NCBI GenBank assembly: GCA_030151135.1
Contig: JASLEQ010000153.1
Span: 1 to 9,023 of the forward strand
DNA from: Candidatus Sulfotelmatobacter sp.
GTDB lineage: Bacteria; Acidobacteriota; Terriglobia; Terriglobales; SbA1
DNA length: 9,023 nucleotides
Direction of reading: 5' to 3'
Shown here: one piece after another, positions 1 through 6,675 of the stretch
Layout of the letters: each line of letters starts with the position of its first letter
Numbering within the stretch: the first letter of the stretch is position 1
Made by a program: the position numbers and the translations under genes
The notes under the pieces: generated by a model
Database searches by the model: none
Told to the model about the DNA's origin: nothing
The model's input: only the letters and a program-made list of their open reading frames with translations

Positions 1-1791
1 TTTGACATCTACACTCTTTATCAGCATCTCCAACTGGAGCGGCTACGACGTCGGCTGGGCGAGAGTGATCAGCTGTTTCATCTCATTACCGACAGCGTTG
101 CGGACATGATCGCCGTTGTAGATCGAAGTGGTCAACGCATCTATAACAGTCCTTCGTACGAGAAGGTACTCGGATATTCCACGGAAGAACTGGGGCATAC
201 GTCAGCTTTAGAGCAGGTGCATCCGGATGACCGCGGCCGTGTGACGGACGCCGCAAAAAAGGCCTATACCCATGGTTGTGGGCAATGCCTCGAATACCGT
301 ATACGGCACAAGGATGGATCGTGGCGGATTTTGGAATCGCGGTCGAGTGTAATCCCGAACACTAGCGCCCCCGAGCAGTCTTTGGTGATCGTGAGCCGCG
401 ATATCACTGGGAGAAGACAAGCCGAAGCGCTGCTAGAGCATCGCGCCCTGCACGACGAACTAACCAATCTCCCGAATCGAACTCTTTTTCTCGACCGGTT
501 GCACCGAGCCATTGGGGTTTCGCAGAAGCATCCTGACTTCAAGTTCGCGGTGTTCCTTATTGATATCGACGAATTCAAAGTTTTCAATGACAGCTTGGGA
601 TACCTTGCGGGAGACGAATTACTCATCCAAATTGCGCGCCGAGTGACGTCCAGTGTTCGTTGCAGTGATACGGTGACGCATCAGAAAACCCAATCGGCGG
701 AGAGGCTCAATTCTGAGGATGCGGTGGCGCGCCCCGGAGGAGACGAATTCGCACTTCTCGCTTGTGAACTTCACCATCCCAGCGACGCGATTCGGGTAGC
801 GAACAGGCTGCAAGAGCGGCTGGCGCAACCCTTATCGGTGGGGGGCCAGGAGATCACGATAAGCGCAAGCATCGGTGTGGTCTTTGGCGGCGATGGCAGC
901 ACTGATGCCAAAGACGTACTTCGAAATGCCGAGATTGCCATGTATCGGGCCAAGCGTGCAGGGAAGGCTCGATTCGAGGTCTTTGATAGCTCAATGCAAG
1001 CGGAGGCGATGAGGCGTTTGCAACTTGAGACCGACTTGCGCAAGGCCGTGGAAAAGGACGAGTTCGCTGTCTACTACCAGCCCATCATTGCTCTTAAGAC
1101 TGGGGAAATCGTTTCGGTTGAGGCATTAAGCCGATGGGAGCGCTCCAGTGGCACAGTGCAGCCGGCGGAGTTCATTCCTGTGGCGGAAGAGACGGGAATC
1201 ATTCTCGAAATCAACCGGCGATTATTGCAGGAAGCGTGCCAGCAGGTACGGCGCTGGCAGGCAGGGTTTCCTGGGAACGGCGCGTTGCGCCTCAACGTCA
1301 ACGTCACGGCAAGGCAACTTGGACAGGCTGATCTGGCGGTTCAGACCGCCGAGGTGCTTCGCGATACCGGTTTGTCGGCGTCCTCGTTAGAAATGGAAAT
1401 CACGGAAGGAATTGCCATGCTCGAAACCGGATGTTTTTCGGAGGTGCTTTCGCAGATCAGCGAACTCGGAATCCGGCTCGGTATCGACGATTTCGGGACG
1501 GGATATTCGTCGCTGGGTCGGCTTCATAAATGTCCGGTAGACAGTTTGAAAATCGACCGCAGTTTCGTGTTCAACATGGACTTGGATGAGGACAGCCGTG
1601 AGATTGTACGCGTCATCATTGTTCTCGCCCACAACTTGGGCCTGAAAGTCACAGCTGAGGGAATTGAGAACGCGGAACAAATGCGAATTCTGACCGAGTT
1701 GGGTTGTGATTATGGACAGGGGTATTACTTCTCGCGACCGGTCGCAGCCGAACAGATGGAAGAAAAGTTCTGCGCCAAAGTCCTTCAATAA
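1..1791 (+). CDS. PAS-GGDEF-EAL c-di-GMP signalling protein (5' partial)
   Basis: Bifunctional-type diguanylate cyclase/c-di-GMP phosphodiesterase, missing its N-terminus. The frame is open from base 1, and 596 residues are visible. Domains by visible residue: a short helical lead-in (1-24), PAS with PAC-type end VSRDIT (about 25-140), GGDEF (about 149-320, motif 246-250) and EAL (about 345-590, motif 374-376). In GGDEF the metal- and substrate-site segments LIDIDEFK and FNDSLGYLAGDE look intact. The EAL domain keeps its expected catalytic set: E374, N434, E466, D496/D497, K517, E553 and Q573. Both activities are therefore possible, although in such tandems one domain is often regulatory. ATG at 106 is not the real start, because the PAS fold begins about 11 residues upstream of it. 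The PAS domain presumably senses a signal. Odd point: a 17-residue insertion lies between RCSD (220-223) and GGDEF. No clear terminator follows. Family is certain; enzymatic direction is not. Confidence 0.96.
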   Translation, partial: FDIYTLYQHLQLERLRRRLGESDQLFHLITDSVADMIAVVDRSGQRIYNSPSYEKVLGYSTEELGHTSALEQVHPDDRGRVTDAAKKAYTHGCGQCLEYRIRHKDGSWRILESRSSVIPNTSAPEQSLVIVSRDITGRRQAEALLEHRALHDELTNLPNRTLFLDRLHRAIGVSQKHPDFKFAVFLIDIDEFKVFNDSLGYLAGDELLIQIARRVTSSVRCSDTVTHQKTQSAERLNSEDAVARPGGDEFALLACELHHPSDAIRVANRLQERLAQPLSVGGQEITISASIGVVFGGDGSTDAKDVLRNAEIAMYRAKRAGKARFEVFDSSMQAEAMRRLQLETDLRKAVEKDEFAVYYQPIIALKTGEIVSVEALSRWERSSGTVQPAEFIPVAEETGIILEINRRLLQEACQQVRRWQAGFPGNGALRLNVNVTARQLGQADLAVQTAEVLRDTGLSASSLEMEITEGIAMLETGCFSEVLSQISELGIRLGIDDFGTGYSSLGRLHKCPVDSLKIDRSFVFNMDLDEDSREIVRVIIVLAHNLGLKVTAEGIENAEQMRILTELGCDYGQGYYFSRPVAAEQMEEKFCAKVLQ

Positions 1792-1999
1792 ATGAAGAAG
1801 GGATAATCCGGCGCGGGACAAGCGTCTTCTGACACGGTAAACGAATTCGAAAAGACAAGTCGTCAGACTGATGCCATCTCCAGCTGCGAAGCCTTCCCCG
1901 CGGGTGATCCTAGAAGACCTCTGAAGAGCCTTGAGCCCGATTGGCCGTGCAGAGGCGGCGATCGTCCAATAATGAACAGTGAAACAAGCAATCGAACAC

Positions 2000-2016
2000 C
2001 TCGGGGGATAGCCGAG
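2000..2016. promoter_or_regulatory. Palindrome, possible activator binding site
   Basis: CTCGG (2000-2004), seven bases, then CCGAG (2012-2016) form an inverted repeat of 17 bp. An alternative pairing of GGGGG (2003-2007) with CCCCC (2017-2021) competes with it. The centre lies about 90 bp upstream of the start predicted by the sigma-54-like promoter at 2072-2086, a reasonable distance for an enhancer site of an NtrC-type activator. Only one copy is seen, whereas such activators usually bind two or more sites, so this is a weak inference. Confidence 0.25.
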
Positions 2017-2058
2017 CCCCCATCACCCCATCCATGTAGCTGAATTTCTATGACTTAC

Positions 2059-2080
2059 GGGGCCCTCGAAATGGCGCCCC
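2059..2080 (+). repeat. GC-rich hairpin overlapping the promoter
   Basis: GGGGC (2059-2063) pairs with GCCCC (2076-2080). Inside, CC (2064-2065) pairs with GG (2073-2074), with C2075 bulged and a seven-base loop TCGAAAT. No T-run follows, so it is a poor terminator. Its 3' arm overlaps the -24 element of the proposed sigma-54 promoter. It may be a binding site, a transcript structure from upstream read-through, or chance in GC-rich DNA. Confidence 0.3.
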
Positions 2081-2086
2081 AATTGC
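2072..2086 (+). promoter_or_regulatory. Sigma-54 (RpoN) -24/-12 promoter candidate
   Basis: TGGCGC (2072-2077), five bases, then TTGC (2083-2086) matches the consensus TGGCAC-N5-TTGC with exact spacing; the invariant GG and GC are 12 bases apart as required. The single mismatch in these ten core positions is G for A at 2076. With the -12 C at 2086, transcription would begin near 2098, right at the adaptor start codon. That implies a leaderless or almost leaderless message, or that the match is fortuitous. The known requirement of sigma-54 for an AAA+ activator would make the pump signal-responsive. Confidence 0.5.
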
Positions 2087-2099
2087 CCTTTCTAGAGTG

Positions 2100-3362
2100 A
2101 TGGATATCGCCCGGCCTGAATTTAAACAACGAAAACGCAGGAGGCAGATTGTACTGATTGCCGCGGTGGGGATTGTGGTCGCGATCTTAACGGCCGCAGT
2201 GTACCGCCTGAAACCAGCCGCACCCACCGTAGAGCGCGGAACCGTGTGGACGGATACGGTAAGACGCGGGTCGATGCTGCGGCAGGTACGTGGAATTGGT
2301 TCGCTCGTGCCTTCGCAGGAATCTGTCTTGCAGATTCCCGCCGAAAGTGAGGCGACGGTTCTGCGCATTCGAATGCTGCCAGGATCGCTGGTGAAGGTTG
2401 ACACGATTCTGTTGGACATGAGCAATCCTCAGGTGGAACAGGCGGCGGTGGATGCAGATCTCCAATGGAAGGCAGCGCAAGCGGAGTATCAGAGCCAGCG
2501 GATGAAGTTGGAAAGCGACCTGATGAACCAGAAGGCTGGCGCTGCGACAGTCAAAGCGGATTACAACCAATCACAACTTCAGTCACAAACGGACATATCT
2601 CTATATGACTTGGGGGTGATTTCAGGTCTCGCTTATAGAGCCTCAAAGAGCAAGGCGGACGAGCTTACGATCAGGAACAATCTGGAAGATCAGCGGCTGC
2701 AAAGCACGCAAAAGTCAATCGATGCCCAACTAGCTGAATTGCAGGCCAAGGTTGACCAGATGCGAGTATTGGCCGAGTTGAAGCGGAAACAGTTGGACGA
2801 ACTGAAGGTACGGGCGGGCATTGAAGGAGTCCTGGTGGAGTTGCCCTTGCATGTCGGCCAGCATGTCACTCCGGGGACTATGCTCGCCAAAGTTGTGCAG
2901 CCCAACCACTTAATGGCCGAATTGAAGGTGGCCGAGACTCAGGCGCGCGATGTGCAGATCGGAGAGCCCGCTTCCGTCGACACCCATAATGGCGTGATTT
3001 CAGGGACCGTTATGCGGGTAGATCCCAGCGTACAAAACGGAACGGTTACCGTCGACGTCAAACTTACAGGAGAATTGCCGAGGGGTGCGCGACCGGATCT
3101 GAGTGTTGATGGGACGATCGACTTGGAACGACTGGAAAACGTGCTGTACGTCGGACGGCCAGCTTTTGGCCAGGAAAACAGCACAATCAGTCTATTCAAG
3201 CTGGATTCGAACGGACGCGATGCGACTCGCGTTCCGGTGAAGGTGGGCAGGGCTTCGGTGAATTCGATCCAGGTTATGGAAGGTCTTCATGAAGGAGATA
3301 CGGTCGTGCTTTCCGACATGTCGCGATGGGATAACACGGACCGTATCCGTCTTCAGGACTGA
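2100..3362 (+). CDS. HlyD/MacA-family periplasmic adaptor protein
   Basis: Membrane-fusion (adaptor) subunit of a tripartite efflux pump; it bridges the inner-membrane permease and an outer-membrane TolC-like channel. The protein has 420 residues, a normal MacA-like length. It starts with MDIARPEF and a basic stretch KQRKRRR, then one membrane anchor (about 16-35), so most of it lies in the periplasm. There is no lipobox cysteine. A first half-lipoyl segment (about 60-108) is followed by an alpha-helical hairpin (about 110-232, rich in Q, K, E and A), the second half-lipoyl segment (about 236-265, VELPLHVGQHVTPG), a beta-barrel (about 270-345) and a membrane-proximal domain (about 346-420). 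GTG at 2097 is an alternative start one codon earlier; no strong Shine-Dalgarno precedes either. At the hairpin tip T164, L168 and S175 occupy the spacing of the RLS TolC-contact motif, with the arginine missing. The gene leads the operon; the ATPase starts 27 bases later. Confidence 0.93.
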   Translation: MDIARPEFKQRKRRRQIVLIAAVGIVVAILTAAVYRLKPAAPTVERGTVWTDTVRRGSMLRQVRGIGSLVPSQESVLQIPAESEATVLRIRMLPGSLVKVDTILLDMSNPQVEQAAVDADLQWKAAQAEYQSQRMKLESDLMNQKAGAATVKADYNQSQLQSQTDISLYDLGVISGLAYRASKSKADELTIRNNLEDQRLQSTQKSIDAQLAELQAKVDQMRVLAELKRKQLDELKVRAGIEGVLVELPLHVGQHVTPGTMLAKVVQPNHLMAELKVAETQARDVQIGEPASVDTHNGVISGTVMRVDPSVQNGTVTVDVKLTGELPRGARPDLSVDGTIDLERLENVLYVGRPAFGQENSTISLFKLDSNGRDATRVPVKVGRASVNSIQVMEGLHEGDTVVLSDMSRWDNTDRIRLQD

Positions 3363-3389
3363 AATTTAAGAATCGAGGCGAAAGAGTCC

Positions 3390-4115
3390 ATGAGCAATGT
3401 GAGCCAAGCTCTGATCCAGATTAGCGATCTCACCAAAGTGTTTTATACGGATGAGATTGAAACGCACGCGCTGTCGGGTGTTCATTTGTCGGTGAACCGA
3501 GGCGAATATGTGGCGATGTCGGGGCCATCGGGTTGCGGGAAGTCGACGTTGCTGTCGATTATCGGACTTCTCGACACACCTACGGGCGGCCGATATCTTC
3601 TCAACGACAAGCCAGTCGAGAATCTTGATTTCGCCGAGCGGGCGCGTATTCGCAATCAGGAAATCGGATTTATCTTCCAAAGTTTCAACCTGATTGGCGA
3701 TCTTACCGTCTATGAGAATGTCGAGCTGCCGCTAACGTATCGGCAGCGTATGCCAAGTGCCGAACGTAAAACGCGCGTGATGGAGGCCCTTGAGCGGGTG
3801 GGCATGGCGCACCGCATCCGGCACTATCCCTCACAACTCTCCGGCGGACAACAGCAACGCGTTGCCGTGGCCCGTGCCTTGGGAGGGAAACCGTCGATCC
3901 TGCTAGCGGACGAACCCACCGGCAATCTCGATTCGCGAAACGGGGAAGCTGTCATGGAACTGCTCGCAGATCTTCACCGCGACGGCGCGACGATTTGCAT
4001 GGTGACCCACGATCCGCGCTTCGCCAAACATGCTCAGCGAGAAGTGCATTTGTTCGATGGCAAAGTTGTCGCCGAAGAGGAACTCAAGAAGCTGATGGCG
4101 GATGTGAGCGCCTGA
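3390..4115 (+). CDS. MacB/LolD-type ABC transporter ATP-binding protein
   Basis: Cytoplasmic ATPase of 241 residues that powers a MacB/FtsX-type permease. These transporters use ATP in the cytoplasm to drive periplasmic conformational change, not to pass substrate through the membrane. All motifs are intact: A-loop aromatic F18/Y19, Walker A GPSGCGKS (45-52), Q-loop Q97 in FQSFNLI, signature LSGGQ (150-154), Walker B ILLADE (170-175, catalytic E175), D-loop NLD (179-181) and H-loop H207. Unlike E. coli MacB, the ATPase is not fused to its permease; stand-alone length is as in LolD. A GAGG sequence at 3375-3378 lies 11 bases before ATG, a somewhat long spacing, with AAAGAG nearer. It sits between the adaptor gene and two permease genes, its likely partners. 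A lipoprotein-sorting role (LolD) is less likely because of the MacA-like neighbour. Confidence 0.95.
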   Translation: MSNVSQALIQISDLTKVFYTDEIETHALSGVHLSVNRGEYVAMSGPSGCGKSTLLSIIGLLDTPTGGRYLLNDKPVENLDFAERARIRNQEIGFIFQSFNLIGDLTVYENVELPLTYRQRMPSAERKTRVMEALERVGMAHRIRHYPSQLSGGQQQRVAVARALGGKPSILLADEPTGNLDSRNGEAVMELLADLHRDGATICMVTHDPRFAKHAQREVHLFDGKVVAEEELKKLMADVSA

Positions 4116-4148
4116 TCGCCAGTCAGCGTAACCGTCCAGGAAAATGCG

Positions 4149-4211
4149 ATGAAGGTCTGCTCGTGGGTAAAGGGATTCGTGTCGCCAACTCGATTGCGTC
4201 TTTGTGAATAA
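4149..4211 (+). CDS. Possible 20-residue leader peptide
   Basis: A short ORF in the 105-base gap between the ATPase and the first permease. It begins MKVCSWVKGF and ends RLRLCE before TAA at 4209-4211. AGGA at 4138-4141 gives a good Shine-Dalgarno seven bases before its ATG. It is in the same frame as the permease, whose ATG lies nine bases past the stop, and its last bases overlap the permease Shine-Dalgarno (AAGG, 4210-4213). This layout suits translational coupling. The MK..SW.KG..... start faintly recalls the N-terminal prefix region of some duplicated acidobacterial permeases, so it could be a degenerate remnant. No function is recognised; it may be non-coding. Confidence 0.35.
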   Translation: MKVCSWVKGFVSPTRLRLCE

Positions 4212-4220
4212 GGCTTCTTT

Positions 4221-6668
4221 ATGATTCACCTGCTTCAAGATATCGCTTACGGAATGCGCGTACTGCGCTCTCGCCCACTCTTCACCTTACTTGCTGTAGT
4301 GATGCTGGCACTCGGAATCGGGGCCAATACAGCAATCTTCAGCGTGGTGAATGCAGTGCTGCTTCGGCCTTTGCCGTTCACGGATTCAGATCGACTTGTG
4401 CGCGTCTGGCATACTCCGCCGGCGCAGAGTTTCCCAGGAATAGATAAATTTTCAGTCTCTGCTGCTAACTATCTCGACTGGAAGCGGGATAACCACGTCT
4501 TCGAGGACATGGCGATCTATAGCTTTCGGGGCCTCACATTGACGGGCGTGGCTCAGCCACAGCAGGTGGATGCCTGCGCAGTTAGCGCGGGATTCTTCGA
4601 GACTTTGGGTGTAGCGCCCATGTTGGGGCGCGTCTTCACGCCGGAGGAAGACCAACCCGGTCGCACCAACGTTGTTGTTTTGACCTACCGGTTCTGGCAA
4701 GAACATTTTGGTTCCAACCCAGACATTGTGGGGCACGACGTCACGATGGACGGACAGAATTTTCTCGTAGAGGGAGTTATGCCCGCGTCGTTTCGATTTC
4801 CTGAGTTCGCGCAGATGTGGACTCCGCTGGGGTGGACCGACCGGGAACGCGCAGTGCGAGGAGAGCATCATTCGGTTGTAATCGCCCGTTTGAAATCCGG
4901 AGTTGATCTACAGCAGGCGCAGGCCGAGATGAACACAATCTCTCGCCGGCTCGAGGAACTCTATCCAGTCGACAACAAGGGCTGGGGCGCTGTGGTAGTC
5001 CCTTTGCAGCAGGACCTTGCCAGCGATGTCCGACCTGCGCTGCTCGTGCTGCTAGGGGCTGTTGCTTTCGTGCTTCTCATTGCGTGCGCGAACGTTGCGA
5101 ACCTCACTTTGGCGCGGACGTTTAGCCGCCAGAAGGAGATTGCGATCCGAGCGGCGTTAGGAGCCAGCTCTGCCCGTGTGATCCGGCAAATTCTGACCGA
5201 ATCCGTGCTGCTGGCCTCGTTCGGCGGGCTGCTGGGATTGATCGTTGCATATTTTTCCGAACAATTCATCGTGGCTTATCTGGGCAACCAGCTTCCAGGC
5301 GTCATCACGATAGGGGTGGACACCAGGGTTTTGGCATTCACGGCATGCGTGTCAGTGGTGACGGGCATTGCTGCTGGAGTTCTTCCTGCATTCCGGCTCA
5401 CCCAGGGCGATGTGAACCAGGCGCTGAAACAAGGATTGGGACGTACCGATGCGAGTTCCGGAAGGCAAAGCACGAGAAGCATCCTGGTTGTGGCGGAAGT
5501 GGCGCTCTCTCTTGTTCTGCTGATCGGTGCAGGACTGATGATTCGCAGTCTCCATCAGCTGCAGAGCGTCCCACCTGGATTCGAATCTCAGGGAGTGTTG
5601 ACTATGACAGCGGCGGTATCGCGCGCGAAGTTTGGCGATCCGCAGCAGGAGATTCAGTTCTTCGATCAAGTTCTTCAGCGAGTGAGATCGCTTCCGGGAG
5701 TGGAGTCTGCGGGCGTCATCGATGACATTCCTCTTGACAACGGCGGGTCGCATCAACCAATCCAGATCGAAGGGCAACCGATTGTGGCGATGGCCGATCA
5801 GCCAGAGGTCGATGTCCGGCTGACGAGCCCAGGCTATATGCGTTCAATGCATATACCGGTTGTGAGGGGCCGGGATTTTGACGACCAGGATGTTGTCGGA
5901 CGCCCCGCAGCCGCGTTGATCAGTCAATCTATGGCACAGCGATTCTGGCCAGGGGAAGACCCGATCGGCAAGCGGCTTACGCTCACTTTTTCGCCGGACC
6001 ATGTGCGGGAGGTGGTCGGAGTGGTCGGCGACGTGAAACTCGACGGTCTGGATCAACAACGGCCGTCGACCACTCTTTACGTGCCTTTGGGGCAACTCGA
6101 GACATCCAGCAAATTCGATTGGCGCTCTTTCCCCCTGACGTTTGTTGTGCGCTCAACTGTAGCCCCGGGCAGCATGGTGACAGCTGTAACTAATGCGATT
6201 CATGACGTCGACAGGAACGTCCCGGTCCGTGACGTGCTTACGATGGATGACATGATCGCGAAGTCCCTCTCGCAACCTCGGTTCAACATGCTGCTGCTTG
6301 CAATTTTCGCCGGAATTGCCGTGCTGCTGGCGGGTATCGGAATCTACAGCGTGCTTTCGTACAGCGTGAGGCAGAGAGTACCGGAGATCGGAATACGTCT
6401 CGCGCTCGGTGCGCGCCTCTCGGATATTTTGCGTTCGGTCGTGTTCGAGGGGATGAAGCCCGCGTTGCTGGGATTACTGATCGGGACGGTTGCAGCCTTG
6501 GCACTGGGAAAAGTGGTGGCGAGCTTGGTCTACCAGGTAAAGCCCTCGGACCCGCTGACGTTCATCGCAGTGGCTTTTCTGTTGGGACTCATTGCCTTGA
6601 TTTCGTGTCTTGTACCGGCCTATCGCGCCAGCAAAGTAGATCCTGTAATAGCGCTTCGGAATGAGTGA
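4221..6668 (+). CDS. Duplicated MacB/FtsX-family ABC permease (first copy)
   Basis: Inner-membrane permease of 815 residues, complete, of the acidobacterial duplicated permease type: two MacB-like units fused head to tail. The order is TM1 (about 21-45, with [22 protein letters not shown]), periplasmic core 1 (50-265), TM2 (272-294, [11 protein letters not shown]), TM3 (325-345), TM4 (366-390), TM5 (421-440), periplasmic core 2 (445-685, with [13 protein letters not shown]), TM6 (690-714), TM7 (745-770) and TM8 (778-800). It ends [14 protein letters not shown], the usual family C-terminus. The coupling-helix-like segments [14 protein letters not shown] and [16 protein letters not shown] after TM2 and TM6 would contact the ATPase. 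One chain could thus equal a MacB homodimer. AAGG at 4210-4213 is seven bases before ATG, supporting this start. It has no long N-terminal prefix domain. The neighbouring ATPase and adaptor make this a non-orphan member. Substrate is unknown. Confidence 0.95.
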   Translation: MIHLLQDIAYGMRVLRSRPLFTLLAVVMLALGIGANTAIFSVVNAVLLRPLPFTDSDRLVRVWHTPPAQSFPGIDKFSVSAANYLDWKRDNHVFEDMAIYSFRGLTLTGVAQPQQVDACAVSAGFFETLGVAPMLGRVFTPEEDQPGRTNVVVLTYRFWQEHFGSNPDIVGHDVTMDGQNFLVEGVMPASFRFPEFAQMWTPLGWTDRERAVRGEHHSVVIARLKSGVDLQQAQAEMNTISRRLEELYPVDNKGWGAVVVPLQQDLASDVRPALLVLLGAVAFVLLIACANVANLTLARTFSRQKEIAIRAALGASSARVIRQILTESVLLASFGGLLGLIVAYFSEQFIVAYLGNQLPGVITIGVDTRVLAFTACVSVVTGIAAGVLPAFRLTQGDVNQALKQGLGRTDASSGRQSTRSILVVAEVALSLVLLIGAGLMIRSLHQLQSVPPGFESQGVLTMTAAVSRAKFGDPQQEIQFFDQVLQRVRSLPGVESAGVIDDIPLDNGGSHQPIQIEGQPIVAMADQPEVDVRLTSPGYMRSMHIPVVRGRDFDDQDVVGRPAAALISQSMAQRFWPGEDPIGKRLTLTFSPDHVREVVGVVGDVKLDGLDQQRPSTTLYVPLGQLETSSKFDWRSFPLTFVVRSTVAPGSMVTAVTNAIHDVDRNVPVRDVLTMDDMIAKSLSQPRFNMLLLAIFAGIAVLLAGIGIYSVLSYSVRQRVPEIGIRLALGARLSDILRSVVFEGMKPALLGLLIGTVAALALGKVVASLVYQVKPSDPLTFIAVAFLLGLIALISCLVPAYRASKVDPVIALRNE

Positions 6669-6670
6669 GG
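6667..6670 (+). promoter_or_regulatory. Shine-Dalgarno deciding the second permease start
   Basis: GAGG overlaps the TGA stop of the first permease (6666-6668) and lies five bases before ATG at 6676. The alternative in-frame ATG at 6661 would overlap the first permease by eight bases and has no Shine-Dalgarno. The 6676 start gives MERVIHDVRYALRQL, the usual beginning of this family. The arrangement implies translational coupling of the two permeases. Confidence 0.7.
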
Positions 6671-6675
6671 ATCTC

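Larger units (their letters stand above)
1792..2096. other. Intergenic region with regulatory elements
   Basis: This 305-base gap separates the c-di-GMP gene from the efflux cluster. I see no ORF with coding character and no RNA gene. There is no convincing rho-independent terminator: no strong GC stem followed by a run of T after 1791. The first half (1792-1980) holds only short chance-like palindromes such as CCCGCGGG at 1897-1904. The second half contains a palindrome at 2000-2016, a hairpin at 2059-2080 and a sigma-54-like promoter at 2072-2086, each listed separately. The gap most likely serves as the control region of the downstream pump genes. Confidence 0.7.

Noticed and set aside
106..108. 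ATG as start of the c-di-GMP protein
   Set aside because: The frame is open to base 1 and encodes the first part of the PAS domain (LFHLITDSVADM), so the gene begins outside the window.
1387..1821. Antisense ORF of 144 codons across the EAL region, and other minus-strand ORFs such as 264-626 and 7993-8418
   Set aside because: They lie opposite well-conserved coding domains, have no recognisable protein features and are explained as shadows of GC-rich codon use.
1792..1880. Rho-independent terminator after the c-di-GMP gene
   Set aside because: Only weak imperfect repeats such as GTCTTCTGAC and GTCGTCAGAC occur, with no stable stem and no T-run.
1941..1957. Second sigma-54-like site, TTGGC with GC at the right spacing
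   Set aside because: GG and GC are 12 bases apart, but the TT before GC and the AC after TGGC are missing, so it is much weaker than the site at 2072.
6661..6663. ATG overlapping the first permease as start of the second
   Set aside because: In frame but without a Shine-Dalgarno; ATG at 6676 has GAGG at five-base spacing and matches the family start.
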